Origin: Nocardia abscessus NBRC 100374
GTDB lineage: Bacteria > Actinomycetota > Actinomycetes > Mycobacteriales > Mycobacteriaceae
DNA: 64,000 bases
Direction of reading: 5' to 3'
NCBI RefSeq assembly: GCF_000308455.1
Contig: NZ_BAFP01000039.1
Span: 1 to 64,000 of the forward strand
Positions 37,869 to 48,640 of this stretch are shown piece by piece; the stretch's first letter is position 1; every line of letters starts with the position of its first letter. Made by a program: the position numbers and the translations under genes. The notes below the pieces were generated by a model that did not search any database, was not told where the DNA came from, and saw only the letters and a list, made by a program, of their open reading frames with translations.

Positions 37869-38833
37869 GTGAACGCGCCACCGTGGTCTCCCCACACAGG
37901 CCGGTAGGGCGGGTGGAACGGTCGGACGTGCGCTCCGCGCGCAAGCGGCTGGCCGGGCATATCCGCAAGACGCCGGTCTTCCACACCTCCGTCGCGACCC
38001 CGGCCGGGCCGGTCCCGGTCACGATGAAGCTCGAGCACCTCCAGCACGGCGGGACGTTCAAGGTGCGCGGCAGTCTGAACGCGCTGCTGGAGTCGGGCGG
38101 CGGCACCGATCACGTGGTGATCGCCTCCGCGGGCAACGCGGGTATCGCGGCCGCGCTGGCCGCGGCGCGGCTGGGCAAGGCCTGCACGGTCGTCGTCCCG
38201 GAGACGGCGCCGCACACCAAGGTCGCCGCGATGTGGTCGCACGGCGCCGAAGTGCTCTGGTACGGCACCACCTACGCCGAGGCTTTGCAGCACGCCACCG
38301 AGTTGGCCGCCGAACGCGGCGCGTTGCTGCTGCACGGCTACGACCTGCCCGCCGTGGTCGCCGGTGTGGGCGTGGTCGGGCTGGAACTCGAGGAGCAGGT
38401 GCGCGGGCGGCCGCCGGTGCTGGCGGCAGTGGGCGGAGGCGGACTGGTGGCCGGGATCGCGGCCGCGCTGGGGCGCCGTCAGCAGGTGATCGGGGTGGAG
38501 CCCGAGGGCGCCGCGATCCTGCGGGCGGCGCTGGACGCGGACGGCCCGGTGGACATCCTCGGTTCCGGCATCACCGTGGACACCCTCGGCCCCACCCGGA
38601 TCGGCGACATCGCCCTCGACGTCGCGCGCCGCCACGGCGTGCGGTCGCTGCTGGTCACCGACGACGCGATCGGCGCGGCGCGCGAGTATCTCTGGCGCGA
38701 GTTCCGCATCCTCGTCGAACTCGCCGGCGCCGCGGCGCTGGCCGCGGTGCACAGCGGCGCCTACGTTCCCGCGCCGGACGAGCGGCCGGTGATCGTGCTC
38801 TGCGGCGCCAACACCGACGTGGCGGTGTTCTGA
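37865..38833 (+). CDS. PLP-dependent threonine/serine dehydratase-like enzyme
   Basis: A 322-residue fold-type II PLP enzyme. The cofactor lysine is K66 in GGTFKVRGSLNAL, the substrate loop is ASAGNAGIA (an Ala-Gly variant of the usual SxGN), and the phosphate-binding glycine loop is AVGGGGLVAGI. It lacks the C-terminal ACT-like regulatory domain of biosynthetic IlvA, so it resembles catabolic threonine dehydratase or a racemase. The GTG start overlaps the preceding stop by 4 nt (GTGA), implying coupling with the CopD/CtaG gene although the functions look unrelated. Confidence 0.87.
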   Translation: MSERATVVSPHRPVGRVERSDVRSARKRLAGHIRKTPVFHTSVATPAGPVPVTMKLEHLQHGGTFKVRGSLNALLESGGGTDHVVIASAGNAGIAAALAAARLGKACTVVVPETAPHTKVAAMWSHGAEVLWYGTTYAEALQHATELAAERGALLLHGYDLPAVVAGVGVVGLELEEQVRGRPPVLAAVGGGGLVAGIAAALGRRQQVIGVEPEGAAILRAALDADGPVDILGSGITVDTLGPTRIGDIALDVARRHGVRSLLVTDDAIGAAREYLWREFRILVELAGAAALAAVHSGAYVPAPDERPVIVLCGANTDVAVF

Positions 38834-38841
38834 TCGCGCGG

Positions 38842-38865
38842 GTGTGAAAAGCGCGATCTTCACAC
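38842..38865. repeat. Inverted repeat GTGTGAA-N10-TTCACAC
   Basis: Two perfect 7-nt arms lie 8 nt after the dehydratase stop and 130 nt before ssb. It could be a weak terminator, since no T run follows, or an operator for ssb. Confidence 0.4.
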
Positions 38866-38994
38866 TCCGGCGGGTTGTGCACATTTCCGGATCGGATCGC
38901 TCGGCGCTCCCGGATTCGGCGCACCCTGGAAGAGCCTCCTGGAGGGGGAGGAACTTCCGGGCAGGCCCGGATCCGAATGTGAAGGGGCGTAATC

Positions 38995-39492
38995 ATGTAC
39001 GAGGCCAATGCGACCGTGATCGGCACCATCGCCACCCATCCGGTCAAGCGCGACCTGACCAATGGCGAGCAGGTGGTCACCTTCCGGCTGGCGAGCAATT
39101 CCCGGCGGCTGGATCACGCGTCAGGGCAGTGGGTGGACAACGGCACGCTGTATCTGACGGTCAGCTGCTGGCGCCGGTTGGTGGCGGGTGTCGACGCCTC
39201 GCTGCGGCGCGGCGATCCGATCATCGCCTACGGCCAGCTGCGCTCCCATGAGTACCGGAGCAAGGACGGCGTCGAACGACGGGATCTGGAGATGCGGGCC
39301 AGCGTGGTCGGACCGGACCTGTCCCGCTGCGCCGCGCAACTCACCCGGTTGGCCGATCTGCCGTCGCGGAATACTTCCGGGGCCGCGAGCGCTGAAGGTC
39401 GGGTGCCGGTCGGCGACGCGCCGGGGGAGAATGTCGCAGCCGCCGGTTCGGCGCCGCCCCGCGGCAGCGCACCCGAGCCCGTCGACGCGTGA
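38995..39492 (+). CDS. ssb: Single-stranded DNA-binding protein paralogue
   Basis: A 165-residue OB-fold protein. The N-terminal 110 residues carry typical SSB strands (EANATVIGTIATHPVKRDL, VTFRLASNSRR, NGTLYLTVSCWRRLVAGV, IIAYGQLRSHEY). The C-terminal tail is Ala/Pro/Gly-rich and ends in PEPVDA instead of the acidic DDDIPF-type tip of the replication SSB, so this is probably the secondary SSB (SsbB-like, Rv2478c position). The ATG has GAAGGGG upstream. It precedes ettA by 80 nt, as in mycobacteria. Confidence 0.87.
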   Translation: MYEANATVIGTIATHPVKRDLTNGEQVVTFRLASNSRRLDHASGQWVDNGTLYLTVSCWRRLVAGVDASLRRGDPIIAYGQLRSHEYRSKDGVERRDLEMRASVVGPDLSRCAAQLTRLADLPSRNTSGAASAEGRVPVGDAPGENVAAAGSAPPRGSAPEPVDA

Positions 39493-39558
39493 TCGCACGA
39501 CCGGTTTCCGTCCCGGCGGCAGGGTAGCTCTGCTTCGTCCCCTCATCTCCCGCACCGA

Positions 39559-39564
39559 TAGGCT
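39559..39564 (+). promoter_or_regulatory. Candidate -10 box (TAGGCT) for leaderless ettA
   Basis: TAGGCT ends 8 nt before the ettA ATG, identical in sequence and spacing to the acpS element. There is no ribosome-binding site. Confidence 0.45.
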
Positions 39565-39572
39565 TCACACTT

Positions 39573-41249
<1,677 letters not shown>

Positions 41250-41260
41250 GTTCGCCGCGA

Positions 41261-41292
41261 CGGGTGGGTGCGGTTCCGCCCGCACCCACCCG
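41261..41292 (+). terminator. Terminator-like hairpin after ettA
   Basis: A perfect 13-bp stem (41261-41273 with 41280-41292) with a 6-nt loop begins 11 nt after the ettA stop. It is not followed by a T run. Confidence 0.65.
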
Positions 41293-41588
41293 GGGCTTAC
41301 TCGCCGCATCGGCCGGACTTCGCGTTCGTCCGAGCGTCCATCGCGGTGCCGGCGAAATTATTTCGTTGTGTGCGACTTCCTCTGCCGGTGCGAGGGAGCG
41401 CTCGGAGCCGGGGTGGGTTTCATTCACCGCCCGGCGTTTGCTGATGTATCGGCGCAGGGGGAGATCGGGCCGGAAATGCACGGCGAAACCGAGGGAGAAG
41501 CGCCTCGGCAAGGCGGGGCGACGAGGTTTCTCGCCGAACGCGGAACAGGAGTGACACCTACCCGCGCGTAGCCCACTAGGGTGGAGTC
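41293..41588. other. Intergenic region after ettA
   Basis: No gene is supported here. Short frames on both strands lack codon bias. The right end carries TAGGGT (41577-41582), a -10-like hexamer 6 nt before the small GTG-initiated ORF at 41589. Confidence 0.5.
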
Positions 41589-41711
41589 GTGAATGCGCAG
41601 GCGCAGTTCGAGCAATCGGTGGCTTCGACCGCCGATGCGTTGGCCGAGCTGACCCGAGGTACCGGTGCGGCGCCGCTGCCGCCGCGGATACGACCTGTAG
41701 CGCTCACCTGA
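41589..41711 (+). CDS. Possible 40-residue leaderless small protein upstream of gdh
   Basis: A 40-codon frame starts with GTG at 41589 and ends at TGA 41709-41711. Its product begins VNAQAQFEQSVASTADAL and ends RIRPVALT. TAGGGT lies 6 nt upstream, the spacing seen for the leaderless genes in this window; the GGTGGAG overlapping it could also act as a weak ribosome-binding site. The gdh start is 192 nt downstream. It may be a small protein, a regulatory upstream ORF or chance. No similarity is recognised. Confidence 0.35.
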   Translation: MNAQAQFEQSVASTADALAELTRGTGAAPLPPRIRPVALT

Positions 41712-41903
41712 CGTTCGCGGGTCCGATTCTGTGCTGTGCCCGAGGTCATCCCGTCCGATCTCGGCACACGAGCGGCGAACTCCGCGGTCGTGGTGAACAC
41801 CCGGATGTCGAAAGGGAATTCACCCACGCGTCATCGGCGCACAGTTACCCTCGGACCGGCGTCACTTTGTTACGGAACCGATATCCGAGGGAGTTGGCGA
41901 AAA

Positions 41904-44900
41904 ATGACCGTCTCGTCCGAATTGTCCAGCGCGGCGTGGGCCGCGGGTTTGCCGCAGACCTTGCGCGGCGAACTCGCGACGCTCGAGGAGGCATACTTCC
42001 GCCACGTCGACGCGGGCGATGTGGACTGTGCGATCACCGGCATCACCCAGATCTTCCGCAGGCACCTGGAATTGGCCGTCACGCGTCGGCCCGGTCGTGC
42101 GCTGGTGCGGGTATATCACCCGGACGACGGCTCGGGGATCGGTGCGGCGCTGCAGGTCGTCACCGACGACATGCCCCTGCTGGTGGAGTCGATCAGCTCG
42201 TCGCTGAGCCGGATCGGCGTCAGCGTCAGCGAGATCATCCATCCCATCTTCGAGGTCGAGCGGGACGAGGAGGGGCGCCTGACGCACGCCGCCGCGCACG
42301 AGGTGGACGGCACCGGCGCGGCCGGGCTGCGCGAATCCTGGATGCACGTGCAATTGCATCCGTCGACCAGCGCGGCACTGCTGGCCAAGGTCGAGAGCGC
42401 GGTGCCGGATGTGGTGGACGACGTCCGTCAGGTGATCGGCGATACCGAAGCCATCGAGGACGTGCAGGGCAAGCTGGCCGACGACCTGGATCTGGCCGCA
42501 CAATCCGGGTCCGCGCCGTTCGAGCAGGCCGAGCTGACCGACACCGCCAAGCTGCTGCGCTGGCTGGCGAAGGGAAACTTCACCCTCCTCGGCTACGCGC
42601 GCTATCGGCTGAACAGCGACGAGGGCCGCGAGCTGTCCACCGTTCTGCCCGCCACCTGCCTCGGCGTGCTGCGCCCGGACGTCGGCACCGACTTCCACGT
42701 GCCGGTCAACGGCGGCGACCGCCCGCTGCTCACGCTGACCCAAGGACTGGTCCCCGCCACCGTGCACCGTGCGGTGTACCCGTACTTCGTCAGCGTCGCC
42801 GACTTCGACGCAAGCGGATCGGTCATCGGCGAGCACCTGTTCATCGGCGTCTTCACCGTGACCGCCGTGCACGAGAACGTCCTGGACATACCGGTGATCG
42901 AACGCCGGGTCCGCTCGGCGATCGAGGAAAGCGGGTTCGACCTGGATTCGTTCTCCGGTCAGGCGATGCTCGAGGTCATCCAGTCCTTCCCGCGCACCGA
43001 GCTGTTCTCCGCCGACGCCGAGACGCTGCGCCGCACCGCTACCGCGGTGCTGAGCGTGGGCCTGCGCCGCCAGGTGCGCCTGTTCCTGCGCGCGGACACC
43101 TACGGCCGCTATGTCGCCTGCCTGGTCTATCTGCCGCGTGACCGGTACACCACCAGCTCCCGGCTGGAGATGCAGGAGATCCTGGTCCGCGAACTGGGTG
43201 GCGTGTCGATCGACTATTCCGCGCGGGTGGGCGAAAGCGACCTGGCCCGAGTCTATTTCACGGTGCGTATGCCGGAAGTCGAGTTCGGCGCCCCGCGTCA
43301 GGCGCTCCCCGTGGCCGACACTTCCGAGCCCAACCGGCTGCGCCTGCAGAATCTCCTCGCCGAGGCCAGCCGTACGTGGGACGACCGTCTGAACGACGAG
43401 GTGAGCACGTCGACGGTGATCGATCCCGCCGTCGTGCAGCGCTACGCGGAGGCCTTCCCCGAGGGCTACAAACAGGATTTCGCCGCAGCTCGCGCGCTGA
43501 GGGACATCGTTCGCCTGCAGCGACTGCGTGACGGCGGTATCGACCAGTACCTCTACCGCAAGCCGAATTCGGCGCCTGGTTCGTGGCGCTTCACGCTCTA
43601 CATCGGGGGCATCGGTATCTCGTTGAGCCAGGTGCTTCCGGTGTTGCAGAGCCTCGGCGTCGAAGTGGTGGACGAGCGGCCGTATCAGATCGAGCTGGAA
43701 GCCGCGGCCGACGGCGGCGCCGGTGGCGAGCGATGGATCTACGATTTCGGTCTGCTCGCCCGCCCCGAGTTGCTGCGCAGTTCGCTCGACCGGGATCTGG
43801 ACGCGGAACTGCTCGAATCCTCTCAGCGCGCCGAAGTGCTGGACGCGGAGGTACGCGGGCTGCGCGAGCGGTTCGTGGAAGCGTTCGAGGCCATGTGGTA
43901 CGGCCGCGCGGAGGCGGACGGGCTGAACGAGCTGGTGCTGCGTGCCCGGCTGCCGTGGCGGGCCGTCTCGATCCTGCGCACCTACGCGAAGTACTTGCAG
44001 CAGGCCGGTTTTCCGTACAGCCAGGCGAACATCTGCCGTGTGCTGCTCACCTATCCGGATATCGCGCGCCTGTTCATCGACCTTTTCGCTGCGCGTTTCG
44101 ACCCCGACACCGTCTCCGCCGAGCGCGCCGCCGAGTTGGAGACCCAGGTGCGTGGGCGGATCGACGAGGTGGTCAGCCTGGACGCCGACCGTATCCTCCG
44201 TGCGATCCTCGGCCTGATCACGGCGACGCTGCGTACCAACTTCTACGTGACCGACGCGGACGGCAGTCCGCGCGACTTCGTCTCGGTCAAGGTCGAACCG
44301 CACGCGATCGCCGAACTGCCCAAGCCGCGACCGCAGTTCGAGATCTTCGTGTACTCGCCCCGGGTAGAGGGCGTGCACCTGCGCTTCGGGCCGGTGGCGC
44401 GTGGTGGTTTGCGGTGGTCGGATCGTTTGGAGGACTTCCGTACCGAGATCCTCGGTTTGGTGAAGGCGCAGGCGGTGAAGAACGCGGTGATCGTGCCGGT
44501 GGGTGCGAAGGGTGGTTTCGTGGTGAAGCAACCCCCCACGGCTACCGGTGATCCCGTCGCGGACCGGCAGGCGTTGGGCGCGGAGGGCGTCGCCTGCTAC
44601 CGCACGTTCATCTCGGGCTTGCTGGATGTCACCGACAACGTGGATCGGGCGACCGGGGAGGTATTGCCTCCCGCCCGGGTGGTGCGCCGGGACGGTGACG
44701 ACACCTATCTGGTCGTGGCGGCTGATAAGGGCACCGCGACGTTCTCCGATATCGCCAATGATGTGGCGCAGAGTTATGGTTTCTGGCTCGGTGACGCGTT
44801 CGCGTCTGGTGGTTCGGCGGGTTATGACCACAAGGCGATGGGTATCACCGCCAAGGGCGCCTGGGAGAGCGTGAAACGCCACTTCCGGGAGATGGAGATC

Positions 44901-46844
44901 GACACTCAGACGCAGGATTTCACTGTGGTGGGTGTGGGTGACATGAGTGGTGACGTGTTCGGTAACGGCATGTTGCTGTCGGAGCACATTCGCTTGGTGG
45001 CCGCCTTCGACCATCGCCACATCTTCCTCGACCCGATTCCGGACGCCGCCCGTTCCTATCGGGAGCGGCAGCGGATGTTCGCGTTGCCTAGGTCGTCGTG
45101 GGCCGACTACGACACAGCGCTGATCAGCCCCGGCGGCGGTGTGTGGGACCGCACTGTCAAAGCGGTGCCGATCAGCCCGCAGGCCAGGGCGGCCCTCGGA
45201 CTGGGCGAGGACGTCACATCGCTGTCGCCGCCGGACCTGGTCCGCGCGATCTTGCTCGCGCCGGTCGATCTGCTGTGGAACGGCGGTATCGGCACCTACA
45301 TCAAGGCGAGTACCGAGACCAACGCCGAGGTGGGCGACAAGTCCAACGACACGGTTCGCGTCAACGGAAACCAATTGCGGGTCAAGGTCGTGGGCGAGGG
45401 CGGCAACCTCGGTGCGACCGCGCTGGGCCGGATCGAGTTCTGCCGCAACGGCGGACGGATGAACACCGACGCGCTGGACAACTCGGCGGGTGTGGACTGC
45501 TCCGACCACGAGGTCAATATCAAGATCCTGCTCGACGCCGTGGTCTCCAGCGGTGAACTCGAGGTCGCCGAGCGCAATCCGCTGCTGGCCTCGATGACCG
45601 ACGAGGTCGCGCAGATGGTGCTGCGGGACAACGTGGCGCAGAACTTCCTCATGGGCATCTCGCGCACCGAGGCGTCGCAGATGTCGAGTGTGCAGACGCG
45701 GCTCATCGAGGCTCTCGAACAGCGTCGCGGTCTGGACCGCGAACTCGAGGCGCTGCCCTCGGATCAGGAGATGAAGCTCAGGATCGAAGAAGGCTCCGGA
45801 CTGGCGTCGCCGGAGCTGGCCAACCTCATGGCGCACGTGAAGTTGTCGCTGAAGGGCGATCTGCTCGATTCCGACCTGCCCGACAGTCAGTACTTCGCCG
45901 CGCGCCTGCCGGATTACTTCCCGACGCCGCTGCGCGGACGATTCGGCGCGGCGATCAAGCGGCACCGGCTGCGCCGGGAGATCGTCACCACGATGATCGC
46001 CAACGAGATGGTCGACTACGGCGGTATCACCTACGCCTTCCGGCTCGCGGAAGAGGCCGGCGCCAGCCCCACCGATGCGGTGCGCGCCTTCGCCGCGGCC
46101 AGCGGAATCTTCGACCTGCACCAGATGTGGACGGCCATCCGCGCGTGCGACGCGCCCACGTCGGTGCGCGACCTGCTCGAACTGGAGACGAAGCGCACGC
46201 TGGACCGGGCGTCCCGGTGGCTGCTGAGCAACCGGCCGCAGCCGATCGCGGTGGGCTCGGAGATCAGCCGGTACCGCGCCGACGTGCGCGAACTCGCCCC
46301 CAAGGTCGCGGGCTGGCTGCGCGGGCACCACGTGTCCATCCTCACCGACCGGTCTGCCGAGTTGATCGCCCGCGGCGCCCCGACCGATCTGGCCACCGAG
46401 GTATTCGGCCTGCTGAACCTCTTCCCGCTGCTGGACATCGTGGACATCGCCGACATCACCGACCGGGACGGCGACGAGGTCGGCTCGCTGTACTACGCGC
46501 TCAACGACCACCTCAAGATCGACTGGCTGTTGCAGGCGGTCAGCCACCTCGAGCGCGGCGACCGCTGGCATGCGCTGGCGCGGCTCGCGCTGCGCGACGA
46601 CATGTACGGATCGTTGCGCTCGCTGACCCTCGACGTGCTCTCCGGCGGCGACCCCGAGGAGACGGCGGATGAGAAGATTGCATACTGGGAGTCGAAGAAT
46701 CAGTCCCGCCTCGGCCGAGCCAGGGCGGCGCTGTCGGAATTGTTCGAGTCCGGAACCCACGATCTCGCCACGTTGTCGGTTGCAGCGCGGCAAGTGCGGA
46801 GCATGGTGAGCGGGGTGGGCGCTCAATCGGAGGTACCACGTTGA
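41904..46844 (+). CDS. gdh: NAD-specific glutamate dehydrogenase, large (180 kDa) class
   Basis: It oxidises glutamate to 2-oxoglutarate and ammonia with NAD. The 1,646-residue length is that of the L_180 class (M. tuberculosis Rv2476c about 1,624). N-terminal ACT-like regulatory regions occupy about residues 1-600. The catalytic part holds LRFGPVARGGLRWSDRLEDF, VPVGAKGGFVVKQ, GDMSGDVFGNGMLLS and WNGGIGTYIKA; a long C-terminal domain follows. The ATG at 41904 has GAGGGAG about 10 nt upstream; the frame open to 41736 has no better start. In mycobacteria this enzyme is controlled by the phosphorylation-regulated protein GarA. The thioesterase gene overlaps its stop. Confidence 0.96.
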   Translation: MTVSSELSSAAWAAGLPQTLRGELATLEEAYFRHVDAGDVDCAITGITQIFRRHLELAVTRRPGRALVRVYHPDDGSGIGAALQVVTDDMPLLVESISSSLSRIGVSVSEIIHPIFEVERDEEGRLTHAAAHEVDGTGAAGLRESWMHVQLHPSTSAALLAKVESAVPDVVDDVRQVIGDTEAIEDVQGKLADDLDLAAQSGSAPFEQAELTDTAKLLRWLAKGNFTLLGYARYRLNSDEGRELSTVLPATCLGVLRPDVGTDFHVPVNGGDRPLLTLTQGLVPATVHRAVYPYFVSVADFDASGSVIGEHLFIGVFTVTAVHENVLDIPVIERRVRSAIEESGFDLDSFSGQAMLEVIQSFPRTELFSADAETLRRTATAVLSVGLRRQVRLFLRADTYGRYVACLVYLPRDRYTTSSRLEMQEILVRELGGVSIDYSARVGESDLARVYFTVRMPEVEFGAPRQALPVADTSEPNRLRLQNLLAEASRTWDDRLNDEVSTSTVIDPAVVQRYAEAFPEGYKQDFAAARALRDIVRLQRLRDGGIDQYLYRKPNSAPGSWRFTLYIGGIGISLSQVLPVLQSLGVEVVDERPYQIELEAAADGGAGGERWIYDFGLLARPELLRSSLDRDLDAELLESSQRAEVLDAEVRGLRERFVEAFEAMWYGRAEADGLNELVLRARLPWRAVSILRTYAKYLQQAGFPYSQANICRVLLTYPDIARLFIDLFAARFDPDTVSAERAAELETQVRGRIDEVVSLDADRILRAILGLITATLRTNFYVTDADGSPRDFVSVKVEPHAIAELPKPRPQFEIFVYSPRVEGVHLRFGPVARGGLRWSDRLEDFRTEILGLVKAQAVKNAVIVPVGAKGGFVVKQPPTATGDPVADRQALGAEGVACYRTFISGLLDVTDNVDRATGEVLPPARVVRRDGDDTYLVVAADKGTATFSDIANDVAQSYGFWLGDAFASGGSAGYDHKAMGITAKGAWESVKRHFREMEIDTQTQDFTVVGVGDMSGDVFGNGMLLSEHIRLVAAFDHRHIFLDPIPDAARSYRERQRMFALPRSSWADYDTALISPGGGVWDRTVKAVPISPQARAALGLGEDVTSLSPPDLVRAILLAPVDLLWNGGIGTYIKASTETNAEVGDKSNDTVRVNGNQLRVKVVGEGGNLGATALGRIEFCRNGGRMNTDALDNSAGVDCSDHEVNIKILLDAVVSSGELEVAERNPLLASMTDEVAQMVLRDNVAQNFLMGISRTEASQMSSVQTRLIEALEQRRGLDRELEALPSDQEMKLRIEEGSGLASPELANLMAHVKLSLKGDLLDSDLPDSQYFAARLPDYFPTPLRGRFGAAIKRHRLRREIVTTMIANEMVDYGGITYAFRLAEEAGASPTDAVRAFAAASGIFDLHQMWTAIRACDAPTSVRDLLELETKRTLDRASRWLLSNRPQPIAVGSEISRYRADVRELAPKVAGWLRGHHVSILTDRSAELIARGAPTDLATEVFGLLNLFPLLDIVDIADITDRDGDEVGSLYYALNDHLKIDWLLQAVSHLERGDRWHALARLALRDDMYGSLRSLTLDVLSGGDPEETADEKIAYWESKNQSRLGRARAALSELFESGTHDLATLSVAARQVRSMVSGVGAQSEVPR

Positions 46845-47305
46845 CGAGTTCGGTGAACCGGAACGGGACGGCGGCGGGCAGCCTCGTGCTGCCCAGGCGT
46901 TTTCACGCCAAAGTGGACGTCAGATGGTCGGACATGGACGTGTTCCAGCACGTCAACCATGCCCGGATGGTGACGCTGCTGGAGGAGGCGCGAATCCCGT
47001 GGCTGTTCGAGGACGGCCGCCCGACCGCCCCGCTGCGCGAGGGCTGCGTGCTCGCCGACCTGCGGGTCCGTTACCGCGGCCAGCTGCGTCATGAGGACAC
47101 GCCGCTGGATATCGCCATGTGGATCGAGCAGTTGCGCGCGGTCGACTTCACCATCGGTTACGAGGTGCGCGCTGCGGGCGCCGCGCCCGATTCGCCCGCG
47201 GCGGTGGTCGCGTCCACGCAGATCGCCGCGTTCGACATGCCTGCGCAGCGGTTGCGCAGGCTCACCGACGCCGAGCGTGATTACCTGTCCGAATGGATGG
47301 AGTGA
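46841..47305 (+). CDS. Acyl-CoA thioesterase, hot-dog fold (4HBT)
   Basis: A 154-residue single hot-dog domain protein. The motif VRWSDMDVFQHVNHARMVTLLEEAR (in part) contains the catalytic Asp and His region of YbgC-like 4-hydroxybenzoyl-CoA thioesterases; VRYRGQLRHEDTP follows. The TTG start overlaps the gdh stop as TTGA and has GGAGG 6 nt upstream; a GTG at 46853 is the alternative. The gdh-thioesterase order matches Rv2476c-Rv2475c in M. tuberculosis. The acyl substrate is unknown. Confidence 0.88.
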   Translation: MTSSVNRNGTAAGSLVLPRRFHAKVDVRWSDMDVFQHVNHARMVTLLEEARIPWLFEDGRPTAPLREGCVLADLRVRYRGQLRHEDTPLDIAMWIEQLRAVDFTIGYEVRAAGAAPDSPAAVVASTQIAAFDMPAQRLRRLTDAERDYLSEWME

Positions 47306-47349
47306 GCGACCCGCGTCGGTGATCGTCGAATGATGACGGTGGAGCAGCC

Positions 47350-48018
47350 GTGATATCGGAACAACGGGTACTGCACGTGCCCGATCCCGCGGAGCGGGAG
47401 AATCTCGCCACGTTCCTGACCAGGGCCGTGCGCTTGGATCCGGCGGCGGTGGTGCGCCTGCGCCGTCGCGGGGAGAACTACGTCTCCGCCTGGGTGGCGA
47501 CGGGCTTCGAGGCGCTGGCGATGCGCACCGTGGTCGCCGAACTCGGCGTCGACGACGTGACGGTCGGCGCCGAGGTCGTGCTGGCCGGATCGGCGAGCGG
47601 AAGTCCGATCGACCTCGGATACTCGATGGACTCCGCGTGGCGTGGCGCGTTGCCGCCGACGGACGGTTTCTCGCACGTCGAGGACGTGCCGGCACGCACC
47701 CTGGTCGAACTCGCCGAGCAGGGTGCGCAGCTGGCGAAGGAACACGGCAGCGGCCACGGTCCGCCCGCCTCGCTGCTGGATCAAACGGTGCTGACCGTGT
47801 CCGGCGCGGGCACCCAGGTGCAGGTGCCGATGCGGGTCGTCTTCGCGCTCACGGCGATGGATTTCATTCCCCACTCGGGGGATAAGGCCGATCCGCGCCG
47901 CATCCCGCCCGCCGAGATCGTGCGCGTCCGTGCGACCAGGACATGGCTGCGGCTCGACGCCCGCTACGGTTCCGTCGCTCGCCGCATCGGTGGGGGGATT
48001 CCCCTGCTGGCGCAATGA
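47350..48018 (+). CDS. Conserved actinobacterial protein (Rv2474c-like position)
   Basis: I do not know its function. The 222-residue soluble protein has an N-terminal alpha/beta region (RENLATFLTRAVRLDPAAVVRLR), the segment SAWVATGFEALAMR, and a C-terminal VVFALTAMDFIPH followed by RVRATRTWLRLDARYGSVARR. No membrane segment is present. The GTG has GGTGGAG upstream. It lies 44 nt after the thioesterase and probably forms one operon with gdh; the trio is conserved with mycobacteria. Confidence 0.8.
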   Translation: MISEQRVLHVPDPAERENLATFLTRAVRLDPAAVVRLRRRGENYVSAWVATGFEALAMRTVVAELGVDDVTVGAEVVLAGSASGSPIDLGYSMDSAWRGALPPTDGFSHVEDVPARTLVELAEQGAQLAKEHGSGHGPPASLLDQTVLTVSGAGTQVQVPMRVVFALTAMDFIPHSGDKADPRRIPPAEIVRVRATRTWLRLDARYGSVARRIGGGIPLLAQ

Positions 48019-48255
48019 CCGCGCCACGAGCCGAAGGTGGGCCGGGCTCGGAGTCCGCAAATTCCCGCGAATTCTCCTGTCGCTCGGGTCGATTCGCTGC
48101 CGCCGGATCAGTTGACGACTCGAGAGCGGATGCGGCCGGCTTCCCCGCCGCGTTACCGCCGCCGCACGCGACGAACTTCGCTGGTGTGCAGGGCGTAAGG
48201 GGCATGGACGAAATACCCGGTAGCACTTGACCTCCCGGGAGCGATCGATGAGATA
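48019..48255. other. Intergenic region between convergent genes
   Basis: No gene is evident here. The 313-nt gap between the two stop codons ends with the terminator annotated at 48256 and a short stretch before azlD. Confidence 0.5.
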
Positions 48256-48289
48256 GGCGGCGCCGTCGGCAGGAGGGGACGGCGCCGCC
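48256..48289. terminator. Terminator between convergent transcription units
   Basis: GGCGGCGCCGTC (48256-48267) pairs perfectly with GACGGCGCCGCC (48278-48289) around a 10-nt loop. It lies between the gdh operon and azlCD and lacks a long T run. Confidence 0.65.
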
Positions 48290-48331
48290 CTCGTGGGCGA
48301 AGCATGGTGGCAGGGACAGTGATCCGGTCGG

Positions 48332-48640
48332 TCAGGAGACGCCGATCAGGCGAAGCAGTGCCGTCGTCGCGGCGGCGGCGAGAATCACCACCAGGATGGG
48401 CCGGTGGAACCAGGCCAGCACGCCGCCGACGAGAACGCCTGCGGGCACGGCGAATCCGAGGCTCGTGGTGCCCAGCGGCAGCGTGGTCACCGCCACCAGT
48501 GCGGTCAGCAGTACGACGGCGGCGATCTCCAGCAGGCGCACCACGCGCGCCGGAGGGCGCACTCGGTCGCGCAACGCGGGACCGGCCCAGCGGAACGCAT
48601 AGGTGCCCGCGGCCAGGGCGACGATTCCGGCGGCCAGCAT
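48332..48640 (-). CDS. azlD: AzlD-family branched-chain amino acid exporter subunit
   Basis: The small subunit of an AzlCD exporter. The 102-residue protein has three to four hydrophobic segments (LAAGIVALAAGTYAFRWAG, LLEIAAVVLLTALVAV, AGVLVGGVLAWF, ILVVILAAAATTALLRL). The ATG at 48640 shares a base with the azlC stop (TGATG); the GTG at 48643 is equally possible. Gene overlap and partner identity support the call. Confidence 0.88.
   Translation of the reverse strand: MLAAGIVALAAGTYAFRWAGPALRDRVRPPARVVRLLEIAAVVLLTALVAVTTLPLGTTSLGFAVPAGVLVGGVLAWFHRPILVVILAAAATTALLRLIGVS

Noticed and set aside
38842..38865. GTGTGAA/TTCACAC as a Crp/GlxR site
   Set aside because: The half sites are 12 nt apart (TGTGA to TCACA), not 6, so it does not fit the consensus.
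41862..46826. 1,654-codon open frame antisense to gdh
   Set aside because: It mirrors the third-position GC bias of gdh, has no domain, and overlaps a certain gene. The same applies to long antisense frames over fas, fadH (22154-24319) and the HerA-like gene (19476-21494).
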